A stretch of 64,000 nt of DNA from Aselliscus stoliczkanus. Its lineage: Eukaryota > Chordata > Mammalia > Chiroptera > Hipposideridae. The position numbers and the translations under genes are program-made. Below the pieces are notes generated by a model. It was not told the origin of the DNA. It was given only the letters and a program-made list of their open reading frames with translations, and did no database searches. The stretch covers positions 158,499,523-158,563,522 of the forward strand of contig CM066730.1 of NCBI GenBank assembly GCA_033961575.1, read 5' to 3'. Below are positions 54,721 to 64,000 of the stretch, one piece after another (the first letter of the stretch is position 1; each line of letters begins with the position of its first letter).

Positions 54721-54952
54721 TTTATCAATGGTCCTCTATATTTCTGGCACTTTTCTAAACACTTGTCATATATGAACTTACTGAATCTTCACAATAACTC
54801 TATGGATAGGTACTATTATGATTTCCATTTTATAGATGGTAAAACTGAGTTTAAAGGACTTGCTCAAAGTCATACAGATTGATTAATAACCTCAAGTCCA
54901 ACTAACTCCATAGCCAGTATCCTTAACCACTATCTTATATTGCCTCCATTAA
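54721..54952 (-). mobile_element. MIR SINE, continuation after the MITE
   Basis: TTTCTGGCACTTTTCTAAAC, CTTCACAATAACTCTATGGA, CCATTTTATAGATGGTAAAA, TCAAAGTCATACAGATTGAT and AGCCAGTATCCTTAACCACT run through core to head of the same MIR. Confidence 0.8.
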
Positions 54953-55005
54953 AACAGCTTAGAAGTTCCTGTTTCTATGTCATTCTTTGCCACCTCCACT
55001 GCCCA

Positions 55006-55024
55006 GCACACAAACACACACACA

Positions 55025-55063
<39 letters not shown>

Positions 55064-55077
55064 GCACACGCACACTC
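55006..55077. repeat. (CA)n microsatellite, interrupted
   Basis: CA-rich run with ATGCGCG and CGCACG interruptions. Confidence 0.93.
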
Positions 55078-55229
55078 AGGCCCCTAAGATATTACTGTTA
55101 GTTGAAGTTTATGTTAACCTAAACCTTGCAATCTGGGCCCCCAAATCCTTTACACCAGCTCAGTTAACTCCTCATCTTCTGTCCTCCTGTCTTAGCCCCA
55201 CCTTCACCCACCCCACTCCAGGAGCCACA

Positions 55230-55392
55230 GCCAAGTCCATGTACATTGTGCCATGTGGTCCAGTCTCCTTTTCCAGCATTTACTCCACTACACTGTCTTT
55301 ATCTGATTGTGTCTCTCTCCCTGCTGGTTTGTGGACTCCTTTAGGGAGGAGACTGTATCTTATTCACCTTCCTCTCATTAGGTCCTGACTCG
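55230..55392 (+). mobile_element. L2 3' fragment
   Basis: TTTACTCCACTACACTGTCT, TTTGTGGACTCCTTTAGGGA and GAGACTGTATCTTATTCACC follow the L2 3' region. Confidence 0.6.
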
Positions 55393-55750
55393 AAGTAATG
55401 ACAGAGTGAGTAGATCTGTAGCATTAGGTGGAAAACCTCTTTTTTGGAACAGGGTGGAAATAGGACCAATGAGGACAGTTAAGGGATCAGAGGAGGCTGG
55501 ACAAGCCCCAGAGCTGCTGGCTAAATGGAGAGCGGTGGCCATGTTTCCACTGAGAGCTGGAGGGACACAAGGGGCTGAAGAATTCATATCAGGACCCTGG
55601 TTCTGCCCAGAGTCAGGGGAGCAAATGGCACTGTCCCCAGCTTCTGTTCAAGTATCACTTTCCAGATTTCTCTGCCATTTGCATTTATTGAAATTCACTG
55701 TTATTTCCAGGGAAAGAATGACAAAGATAAAACAGCACCTCTTTAAATAG
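55393..55750. other. Single-copy DNA
   Basis: Nothing recognised. Confidence 0.4.
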
Positions 55751-55870
55751 CTTAGAGGAAGAAAATGAGGGGAAGAGATCTAAAGGGATGGAGAGGTAGG
55801 GCAAGAAGAAAGAAAAGAGGAAAGAGGAGAAGATGGGAGAAGAGGAATCACAGGGAGAAGAGACAGGGAA
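55751..55870. repeat. Purine-rich (GA) low-complexity tract
   Basis: About 120 bases composed almost wholly of A and G with few pyrimidine interruptions; no unit repeats exactly. Confidence 0.85.
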
Positions 55871-58489
55871 TATTTCAAAACAGACTTGAAGAGCCTCCAT
55901 GGCTTGGCTGTTGAAACCAACAATCACTGGTTCCTGGGTTCTAAACCAATCTCTATCATCTGTCTCCAGAGCCTCAGCTTTGCCTCCTGTGAAATGGGCA
56001 GTAATACTCTACACTCTGCCATGAAGGACTTAGGTATGATTTCAGGAATGTGGTGATTCCACAAGAACTTCCTCTCTTCCCAATGTCACGAATCTTGTCA
56101 AGTTGTTTTGCCAAATTTTTTGAGAGAGCTTTGCACTGAGATGGACAAATAATTATTCACTACACTTCTGGGGAGGGAGTGGAAGACAGATCAGCCTCAC
56201 ACTGCCCTTCATTTGGGAAGCAATTGGAGCAGGGCTCACTGGACCCCCCTCGCAAGGGACTGAATGGAAGAAGGAAGGTTTTCCTTGCCAGAGCAGCAAG
56301 GCCTAAGAGGACGCATTAGAGCAGTTTGGTGTCTTAGAAATTATCAAAGATCCTAAAATAACTTTTGTTTACATGCATTACATTTATTGATATTTACCAT
56401 ATTAGAAATTCAATCTGAGAACGTTTTAAGACACCGGAATACACATCCCATCAGCCCTCAGAATGGTGACATCATCAGACATTATGTAGACGCTGAGAAC
56501 TCCACTGTAAGCTTTGGAGGGAATGAGAGTGAAAAGGCAAATAACATCTTAGTATGGCTATAAAAAGAGTTCTGATCTCAGAGATATCTCAGAAAGGACT
56601 CAGGACCCCTGTGGGTCCCTGGACCACACTTACAGAACCTCTGAATGAGGGACCCAGAATGCTGTACATGATGGAATTCCTGGGATACCTCCTCAAGCCG
56701 TCAGACAGACTATGAATGGTGGAATCACAACTGTGATTGTATTTCTTGAGATGTGTATCTGTTGATATGTACACAAGTCAGGATGGTTCAACCAGCGAGA
56801 GGAGCAAAATCAGAAGGACCCAGGAAGAAGTATGGCTAGGAATTTGCATAAATCACGGGGAGAATTCACGTGAGCTGTGAAATTTGGGGGTTTGGACACA
56901 ATTTGTGTAAATCTGCCAGAAGCAGAAAGGCTTCCTATATCATCCAGGTTCAAGCTTGTTGTTAGGAGGTCAAAAATGTAACTCCACCCAAAGACCTTGA
57001 ACCCTACAGCAGCACCTGTCGCCACTGTCAGGTCCATGTCTGCCCTCAACTTCCCGCCCCCTCCCCTTTCTCAGTGCTGGAGAAAGCAAGAAACTGCTGC
57101 AATCAAAATGAAATGTCAAATTTTTTAAAATCTGAGAAATAGCTGTAATTTGCAAGGAGACAGAATGCAATTAGCATACACTTGTCAAAATGGGAGAAGG
57201 TTCTGTGAGCCCTGTGTTGCCTCGGTTTTATTAAGACTGGACTGATTCCTGCAATTCCATTTGATTTTTCCCTGTTAAAGACCAAACCAGTCCAATAAAC
57301 AAGAGATCAGTGGGGAGAATTTGGGAGCAGCATGGCATGGTCCTTGAGTGTTTCATGGAAGGAGAGGAATTAAATGCCGGCGTGGGCCTTTTTGCTTAGA
57401 ACAAGGGAACTTGGGGCCCCAACCCCATATCCTTGTGTAACCTTTGTTTTCCAGGTCACAGTGCTATGGGGCAGAAGGCAAGAAAATCAGGGCAGATGGT
57501 AAGTAATAACAGTGTTAGTCTGGTAATCTAGATGAGGCTCTGGGGGGTGGGGAGATCACAGTTTCTCAGCAGGGGCCAGTGTGGCCTTCAGTGTTTCTGC
57601 CGGGACCACTGTTCTCTGCTATGTGACATTGTCTTCCCCTACATGGCCTCGGGATTGTCCTCAAACCCACCGCTTCTCTGCTCCTATGGGCTCTGCAGAT
57701 CCGTAGGTCAGACCAGGTTCCCCGGCAGAGAAGGGAGGAGGGCTTGCCTGCCTCCCAGGCTCTCACGTGTGTCCACAGCCTTGCTGGATCCTCTTCCCTA
57801 GGTTCCATCAATGGACATAGAACCTGCAAGTGGAGCGAGCACGACCCATGGATACGACTGAAGCAGTTTTATATTGGCTCCATTCTCCCTTTAAAATGTA
57901 TCTCTCTGTTGAGGACCATTTTTCCCTTGCCTGAGGATGAAATCTTTGTCTCAGGCTTTTATCTTGGCTTTTCGGTAATAAAAAGATCTCTGGTCACTTT
58001 ATACCACAAATGTAGTCTCAGTTCAGTAATTAAGACGGTCTAGTCCTAGATAATAAAAATCCTGAACCCGTTTTAAGGCCAGCTCCCTCCTACTCCCTCC
58101 CAGCTCGGCCCACCAAAAGGGTTCTCTGTGGTGGACAGGGTCAGGGTCTTCATTCAGCTTCCAAGCTCAGCATTTCTCCTTCTGTTCCAGGCCCTGGACT
58201 GAGACTTGCTGAGGTTTGTGACCCTTTCAGAATTTGGCGTAGGGGGAAAGGGGTTGGGGGAACGGCGTGTTTTTCACACGGCTGGAGCAGTCCATTCTCA
58301 GGCAGACCCCTCAGCCTCTGGGTTTGCAGCAGTCTGCCACACAGCTCAGCTCCCTGGAGCCCCTTTGCCTGGGCTGAGTGTGGACAGCTCCAGGCCAGCA
58401 CACTCTGCTTGGGCAATGGTGCTCAGACATTTTGGGGACGCCACCCTACCTCTTTCCTTAGCTATGTCTCTGGATAGGAGTTAACTTTA
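55871..58489. other. Single-copy DNA with one candidate short exon
   Basis: I recognise no interspersed repeat with confidence. The only gene-like signal is a 44-bp segment with strong splice signals at 57455-57498, listed separately. Confidence 0.4.
57455..57498 (+). other. Candidate 44-bp exon (splice signals only)
   Basis: Upstream is a pyrimidine-rich acceptor ending CCTTTGTTTTCCAG and downstream is the strong donor G|GTAAGTAAT. All three frames are open, which is uninformative at this length. It could be an exon of a long non-coding or unseen coding transcript, or chance. Confidence 0.2.
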
Positions 58490-58870
58490 TCCTAGATCCA
58501 GCGGTGGGTCCTGCAGGCTTAAGCCAATCAGCTTATTTGTCTCTCACCACAAGGACTGGCACCTAGCCAATCAGAGCAGGGAGAGGAGAGGAGACACATG
58601 CTGGGGATTCTGTCCTGGAAAATGTGGTCTCTGTTCTGCACAAATAACCAAAAGAAACCACTTCTCTTCTCCTGGACAGTGGAGTATGAGGCTGTGAGGT
58701 CTGGACTTGGCACAGCCATTTTGTGATAAGGGTGTGGAGCTGCCAGCGACCATCACGTGGGGCCTGGGGATGAAGCCAAGCCCACAGAAGACATGTGCCT
58801 GGACTCTGAGAAACCAGGTTCTGGTGACATCATTGGAGTCACTCACTCGATCAGCTTCCCTTAAGCAAGG
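58490..58870. mobile_element. Possible ancient interspersed repeat
   Basis: AAGCCAATCAGCTTATTTGT, GGCACCTAGCCAATCAGAGC, CATCACGTGGGGCCTGGGGA and GGTTCTGGTGACATCATTGG resemble an old dispersed element. Family not named; moderate resemblance only. Confidence 0.4.
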
Positions 58871-58892
58871 TTTCTCGGAGACGGGGTAGGGA

Positions 58893-59095
58893 TAGCAATT
58901 TTGTCTCCCGGGGGTTGTTTGGCAATTTCTGGAGGCATTTTTCGTTGTCACAACTTGGAGGTTACTGCTAGCATCCAGGAGTAGAGGCCAGCGATGCTGC
59001 TAAATATCCTACAAAGACAGCACAGGGCACCCACCACAAACAATCATCTGGCCTAAAATGTCAGTCGTCAGCTGAGAACCCCTGGTCTCAAGACA
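58893..59095. mobile_element. hAT-Charlie non-autonomous element
   Basis: AGCAATTTTGTCTCCCGGGG, TTGTTTGGCAATTTCTGGAG, AGTAGAGGCCAGCGATGCTG, CTAAATATCCTACAAAGACA and GTCAGCTGAGAACCCCTGG match an abundant short hAT-derived MER element from end to end. I am unsure of its MER number. Confidence 0.78.
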
Positions 59096-59384
59096 AAGCT
59101 ATAGCTGGACATTTCAATGTGTTTCCTTTATTTTTTTAATTGCTCTGAGTTGGTTTTCTGGTGATTTGAAATTGAGAGAATATGAACTCATACTTTTCAA
59201 AAACAATGCTACGCCTTCTTTCATCCCCCAGGGCGCTCCTCTGTGCCTTTCCTCAGCCTTGCAGATTCCCTCCCGGGCATACTGACATAGCTACACCTTT
59301 GAGAAATAGTGTCCTGCCCAACCCTGGGCCCCTGTCAAGAATACCATCTCCTCAAGTCCTATAGATACTTGGGTGAAGGCATCT
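59096..59384. other. Single-copy DNA
   Basis: Nothing recognised. Confidence 0.4.
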
Positions 59385-59880
59385 ATAATTTTACTTAAAG
59401 TTTTCAAGGTCACCATTTAAAATTTGTATTATGAAATATTTCCAATCTGAAAATGAGCGACACAATGAGCTCCTTTTTGTATTCACCTTCCAGCTTAATA
59501 TTAATATTCACCCAAAATATTAATATTCATCCCCCAAAAGCACCTTTCTCTCCTTCCCCTAGAGAAACTGGGATCCTAAATTTGGTGTTTACCTTCACAT
59601 ACGGTTTTTGTATTATGTCACCCATCTCTGTATTCCTAAACAATGTATAATATTTCTTTGAATCTTTTATATGCTGCTATGAAACCATATCGTATTTCAT
59701 GTGTTCTCTTGGGACTTGTTTTCTTTGTGATGTTTCTCAGAATCCTCTAAACTGTTTTAGACAGCTTTGGGTCATCCAGATCTGTGTGGTGCTCCTTGGT
59801 GGGAATTTTGAAATCCACTTTCATGGAGAAACACATTCCAATTTTTCACTAGTGGGGAAGATAGCCCATGTGCTAGAGCA
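59385..59880. mobile_element. Possible ancient L1 (L1M-type) fragment
   Basis: AT-rich text such as CTGCTATGAAACCATATCGT and TGATGTTTCTCAGAATCCTC resembles old L1 3' sequence, and a TTAATATTCA unit repeats near 59505-59530. Weak call. Confidence 0.4.
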
Positions 59881-59934
59881 CATGTACGCAAGGTCCTGCC
59901 TGGTGTAGTCACCCAGGAGTGACGCCCAGCTCTA

Positions 59935-60458
59935 CAGTAGCCCCCCCTTATCCGTGCTTTTGCTTCTTGGTTTCAGTTACTAGTAGTCAACCACAGCCTG
60001 AAAATTTAAATGGAAAATTCCAGGGATAAACAATTTATAAGTTGTCACTTGTGTGCCATTCTGAATAGCATGATGAAATCTTGCCCTGTCCACTCCATCC
60101 CCACCCCTCCGTGTAAGTCACCCCTTGGAGTGGCATTTCTATGCTGTAGTGGCTTCCTGCCTGTTAGTCACTCAATAGCCGTCTCAGTTATCAGATCAAC
60201 TCTTGCAGTGCTTCTGTTCAAATAACCCTTATTTTCTTTAATATTGCTACATTCACATAGCTTTTATTACAGTATACTGTTATAATTGTTCTATTTTATT
60301 ATTAGTTATTGTTGCTAATCTCTTACTGTGCCTAATTTATAAATTAAATTTTATTGTAGGTATATATGTATAGGAAAACACATAGTATATATAGGCTTTG
60401 GTACTATCTGTGGTTTCAGCCATCCACTTAGGGTTCCCACGGAGAAGGGGAACCACTG
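59935..60458 (+). mobile_element. Tigger-type DNA transposon relic (TcMar)
   Basis: Starts CAGTAGCCCCCCCTTATCCG and contains GTTACTAGTAGTCAACCACA, AAATGGAAAATTCCAGGGAT, TCTGAATAGCATGATGAAAT, GTTAGTCACTCAATAGCCGT and TTTGGTACTATCTGTGGTTT, ending AGAAGGGGAACCACTG. The two ends are imperfect inverted repeats. The left flank is TA, the right flank TG (probably a mutated TA). The transposase-coding middle is deleted. Confidence 0.82.
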
Positions 60459-60559
60459 TGGATATGTTGGAGGACACAAATATTGTTCTTGGCCTTCATC
60501 CATTTCCATCACTCCTGAGATTCATGGGGCCTTTGTGTACAAAGATTATATGAATAAGC

Positions 60560-60968
60560 GGGGTAGAAAGAATAAATGATCCCCAAAGATGTCCACATTC
60601 TAATTTCTGGAACTTGGGAATGTTACCTCACATGGCAAATGGGACTTTGCAGATGTGATTAAGGACCTTAAGATGAGAACACAATGTCATCACAAGGATC
60701 CTTATAAGAGACAGGCAGGGGGATCAGAGTCAGAGGAGCGGGGTGGCGGGACACAAGGAAAGGGCCATTAGCCAAAAACTGCAGGAGGCCTCCAGGAGCT
60801 GAAAAAAGCAAAGAAACGGACTCTCGCCTAGAGCTTTCAGAAGAAACGCAGCCCCGCCAACCTATTTTAGACTTCTAATATCCAGAGCAGTAAGGTATGC
60901 ATTTGTGTTGTTTTCAGCCACCAAGTCTCTGGGAATTTGTTACAGCAGCAATCGGAAAATAATCAGCA
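60560..60968 (+). mobile_element. MLT1-type solo LTR (ERVL-MaLR)
   Basis: GATCCCCAAAGATGTCCACA, GGGAATGTTACCTCACATGG, GACTTTGCAGATGTGATTAA, AAGGATCCTTATAAGAGACA, AGAAACGCAGCCCCGCCAAC and TGTTACAGCAGCAATCGGAA cover the LTR. I could not settle the exact ends or the 5-bp duplication. Confidence 0.8.
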
Positions 60969-61205
60969 AGCCCATCTCAGAATACAATTGAGAAGGCAAA
61001 GCTGTCTCTGGTGACCCCACACACCCACTGCAGTGCCTAAATTATAGAAGACATTTAACAAATGTCTTCCCTTTCCTCTTGCCCTTCTCCCCATTTTCAA
61101 TCCATCCCGGCTGCTGACCCTGCAGTTAGATTCTCTCAAAGGGAAAGCCTTCTAATACAGTTCTAATGTGAGAAAACCTGGGAGAGGCCTTAGGACTTCG
61201 GACCC
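60969..61205. other. Single-copy DNA
   Basis: Nothing recognised. Confidence 0.4.
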
Positions 61206-61300
61206 AAGAAAATCATATTTATTACGTGTCAGGCACTGCCTACGGTGCTTTCACGGGGTAGCTCATTTAAACCTCACAGCAACTCAAGGAGATAACAACA
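61206..61300 (-). mobile_element. MIR SINE fragment
   Basis: TATTACGTGTCAGGCACTGC then AACCTCACAGCAACTCAAGG: reverse-complement MIR. Confidence 0.7.
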
Positions 61301-61500
61301 GCAATAATAATAACAGCTATTTATTATTGAGAATTTGTTATAGGTTCCAGGATCCATTCAGAATCAGCTTAGCTATTCTTCCAAGCATGGCTGTCTTTTT
61401 TTTTGCTGAGGAAGAAATTGAGGAAGGCTAAGTGACTTAACCAAGATCCCCCAAAGCTGGCATGTTGGAGAACAAGGACTTGTAGCCGAGATCCATGTGA
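61301..61500 (-). mobile_element. MIR SINE fragment
   Basis: CAATAATAATAACAGCTATT, GAGGAAGAAATTGAGGAAGG and CTAAGTGACTTAACCAAGAT: a second, more diverged MIR in the same orientation, or part of the first with an internal duplication. Confidence 0.6.
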
Positions 61501-61840
61501 TCTCAACATCCCTGCTTTTCTAAGATAGCTGAACAGTGTTTCCCTCAGAGCACTCAGCTTTAACTTTAGCCCGTCTCCCTTTCCTGTCAATGCCATATGT
61601 ACACCATGAAGCTCATCCCCTAAAATCCCGAGATATGTGTGTTCTGTGTTTCTCTGTTATGTTTGCTGAAAGAGGAATGTGTACCTGCTACTAAAACATG
61701 CTGCTAGGACAGCCCCAGGAAACTACAGTGGTGACTATAGAAAATGGAACAACTCTCCCTTAGTTCTCATTCCCCTGCCAACACTTCCTCTTCCATCCTC
61801 TCATGAGAAACCTCTGGTTTGCCTCTTCTCCTATCAGAGG
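61501..61840. other. Single-copy DNA
   Basis: Nothing recognised before the SINE target site. Confidence 0.4.
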
Positions 61841-61857
61841 CAACTATAAGCATTTCT

Positions 61858-62302
61858 TTTTTTTTTTTTAATTGGGGAATTGGGGGAGAGGAACAGCGTT
61901 GGGGAATCGGGGAAGGGGAACAGACAAGTTGCTGTCCTTTTGTTCTTCAGTCTAGTTGCGGAGGACGTTGCTTCACTGGTCCATGTTGGTATCGTCATTG
62001 CGCTCTTCCTGGATGAGGCAGATCGGTCGCCAGCCTCTGGATGGTCGCTCATCGCGGCTATTGGCAGCTCACACTGGCCGCCAGCCGCTCACACTGGCTG
62101 CCGGCCACTCACTGTAGCCTATGGCAGCCCACTGCAGCAGGGGCTGCAGCCTACACCATCGCCGGGGCTCGCACAGCCCAGCTCCAGGTGGAGCTGTTGT
62201 TAGCTGTAGACGGCAGTGTCACTGGCCCTCATACATGGGATCCGAACCGGGGCCGCTGGCATCCCAAAACCAGCTCCTCACCAATGCGCCACTCGGCCGG
62301 CC
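61858..62302 (-). mobile_element. Chimeric SINE: type A head joined to type B 3' tail
   Basis: A 445-bp insertion with a perfect 17-bp duplication, CAACTATAAGCATTTCT (61841-61857 and 62303-62319). On the minus strand a complete type A head (62302-62211: GGGCCGGCCGAGTGGCGC, box B GGTTCGGATCCC, GGGCCAGTGACACTGCC) replaces the tRNA dimer of type B. A GC-rich middle contains a 20-bp tandem pair (62067-62106). The last 90 or so bases (CAACTAGACTGAAG, GACAGCAACTTG, repeated TTCCCC blocks, A-tail) are the 3' tail of the type B SINE at 837-1266. Confidence 0.88.
62067..62106. repeat. 20-bp tandem pair inside the chimeric SINE
   Basis: GCTCACACTGGCCGCCAGCC followed by GCTCACACTGGCTGCCGGCC, differing at two positions, then a shorter decayed third start (ACTCACTG). 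Confidence 0.88.
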
Positions 62303-62319
62303 CAACTATAAGCATTTCT

Positions 62320-62754
62320 GATGGGTTGCTATCGCATGTTCCCAAATACCTGTGTGTGTATATGTGCGTATGCACTTGTGTGTGAACATATCTGAGTGCT
62401 TGACACCTGTGTGAGCCCCAGAAGAAGGCTGGGTTTGACCAAAGGTCCCCAAAATGGAAATCATTGCAGTCTTTGATCTGTTGATGAAGCCTGGAGACAA
62501 GGATGGGGCTATGCATGAATAAGGAGGCTCCAGTAGCCATTAACTTTTCCTGGGAGTGGCACTTTTGGGGGCCAGGAAAATATCTTATCTGTGATCAGGA
62601 AGGAAGTGGGCTTAAGTGGCAACCCAGCTTCCCCAAAAGAGGCAGGCTGTTAGTTGTGTCCCCCCAAATCTACTGTCCTGTTCCTTCAAACTTCATTGCC
62701 TCCTCCCCAAATTCATTCTCTTCTTCCTGAGCACGTGTACGCTCAGAGACTATT
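62320..62754. other. Single-copy DNA
   Basis: Contains a short GT/GC alternating patch near 62350-62395. No gene recognised. Confidence 0.4.
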
Positions 62755-63140
62755 TCCTCTTGCAGGTAGGTGTGGTCACATGACTAAGTCAGGGCAATGA
62801 AATGTGAACAGTAGTGATACGTGTGACTTTCAGGTCATCTCCATCCGAAGATAAGCTGCTTTCCCTGGATGTGGCTCTGTTTTTCCCTTCCTGGAAGGCT
62901 GATGTGCCAGGGAACCTGGCTTCAACAGTGCAAAGCAGGGGAAGATCCTAAGGCATGGAAGAGCAACAAGACGGGTGTGAGGGCCTGATGGACTGCATGG
63001 AGCAAAGCTGCCCACCAGCCTACACTGTCTGGGCTGTTATGCAAATGGGAAACCAACTTCTACATTATTTTTTTAAGCCACTTTGTCTTGGGGTGCTTTA
63101 GTTATAGATGCTGAGCAGTTTCACCTTAATTAATATAGCT
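62755..63140 (+). mobile_element. Ancient MLT1-like or related repeat
   Basis: GGTGTGGTCACATGACTAAG, CAATGAAATGTGAACAGTAG, GATGGACTGCATGGAGCAAA and TTAAGCCACTTTGTCTTGGG follow a common old repeat that ends in a 'taagccact' block, as MaLR-type LTRs do. Confidence 0.55.
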
Positions 63141-64000
63141 ACACTGTACACAGAACCAGGATGAAAATTATTTGGGGGAATAAACTTTGATTTTTGACCG
63201 CGTGGATTACAAACTGGATCATCTCCCCCATGTCTATGTCACTCTTGACTGCACAGTGGAATTGCATCTTAATTTCGGGTTAATTTCTAAAGTTGGAGCA
63301 TAAAGTATTATAAGAATGATTAATATTCAAAATATACTTTAAGAGTCTCAGTGAGTCCAATGCAGCAGTGTCTTCTTCCAGCATTGAACTATGGCTGTGT
63401 CTTTGTTTGAGCTCTTGATAAGGATTGACATTTAAGGACCTTATTCTTGAAAAATATGTTTTCAAACATGCTAACCTTCCGCCCTCGCCCCCACTCCGCC
63501 AACTTTTTCTTTTTGTCTAGTGAGTAGAGTTGAATTTACCTTAGTTTAACATGTGCATGATGTAGTTCAATATAAACACTGGTGGCCAATAGAATGGCTG
63601 CTGGGAAGGCAGTGGGCTTGGTGCTGGAGCCCAGTGAGAGCTCTCACTCCGCTTGGTTGGCTTCAGGTGCAGTCCTGCCTTGGGTTAGGGGTCTGGGCAC
63701 AGTAATTGAATGAGATTGCTTTGAGCAAAGACAAGTAGTCCCAGGAGTGGCAAGGGAGGCAGTTGCTTGCATGGGGAATTATTTCTTTTTTCTCAACCTC
63801 TCCAACATTTATCCTAAGTATATACTGATTTATACTTAAAATTCTACCGTTAAAATCCCCTTACTCTGACTTAATGCTGTAATAGATGCTTCAGCATAAA
63901 TCCTCACAGTATTTTCCATTTTCATCATTTACATATCATTTTTTGCAACCTGAGATCATTTCTTAAATGTTTGTTATGGGCATTTGGTAAAGAAAAAAAA
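63141..64000. other. AT-rich single-copy DNA to the window end
   Basis: No repeat family or gene recognised. The window stops in a short A run that may be the start of something outside it. Confidence 0.4.

Noticed and set aside
54987..55388. 133-codon frame starting with Thr-His repeats
   Set aside because: Its N-terminal part is the (CA)n microsatellite and the rest overlaps an L2 fragment.
61819..62385. Similar peptides encoded at 61.8-62.4 kb and 1.07-1.33 kb (WGIGEGEQ-type repeats)
   Set aside because: The similarity is the shared SINE 3' tail (TTCCCC blocks) read in one frame, not a protein family.
1..64000. CRISPR array, operon, phage or plasmid features
   Set aside because: No regularly spaced direct repeats, no dense coding and no ribosome-binding pattern; the repeat content is unmistakably mammalian.

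Overview
This window is non-coding DNA from a placental mammal. I found no open reading frame that looks like a protein-coding exon, no functional RNA gene, no CRISPR array and no bacterial or viral replicon. The deep repeat layer (MIR, L2, MER5-type hAT, Tigger, MLT1-type LTRs) is shared by all placentals. The young layer is lineage-specific. It consists of tRNA-derived SINEs beginning GGGCCGGCC, one of which has a long 3' body ending in repeated TTCCCCAAT blocks, plus an L1 3' end beginning (antisense) TTAGTTTCAGGTGTACAA. From memory these resemble bat repeats, particularly SINEs of the horseshoe-bat group (Rhin-1-like). I hold 'bat, perhaps Rhinolophoidea' at about 0.6 and could not confirm it without a repeat library.

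Layout. 1-4.2 kb: three young SINEs (one a 430-bp dimeric element with a 13-bp duplication), an L2 piece and an old repeat-like block. 4.2-14.6 kb: several MIR copies, two of them split by MLT1 LTRs (5.5-5.8 and 13.95-14.6 kb). 14.6-26.8 kb: MER5-type transposons, MIRs, two more MLT1 LTRs, a three-layer nest at 23.35-24.2 kb, and an unrecognised 85-bp segment present twice (24.3 and 26.4 kb). 26.8-28.9 kb: an AT-rich, probably L1-derived tract holding a composite SINE with a 19-bp target-site duplication. 29-45 kb: mostly single-copy DNA with scattered repeats, a TSD-flanked L1 tail at 37 kb and a large CTTT tract. 45-51.8 kb: two L2-like elements, each apparently interrupted by an LTR-type element, and a young SINE. 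52-64 kb: a small palindromic mariner-type MITE inside a MIR (54.6 kb), a Tigger relic (59.9 kb), an MLT1 LTR (60.6 kb) and a chimeric SINE (61.9-62.3 kb).

No genes act together here. The window reads as an intergenic or deep-intronic region with a legible order of insertions. The observations most worth following are the SINE chimeras that share one 3' tail under different tRNA-like heads, the composite SINE with a single outer duplication, the MITE hairpin, and the repeated landing of MLT1 LTRs inside older MIR/L2 copies. Four CTCF-like motifs are in boundary-like orientation, and one short candidate exon has strong splice signals. Both are speculative.
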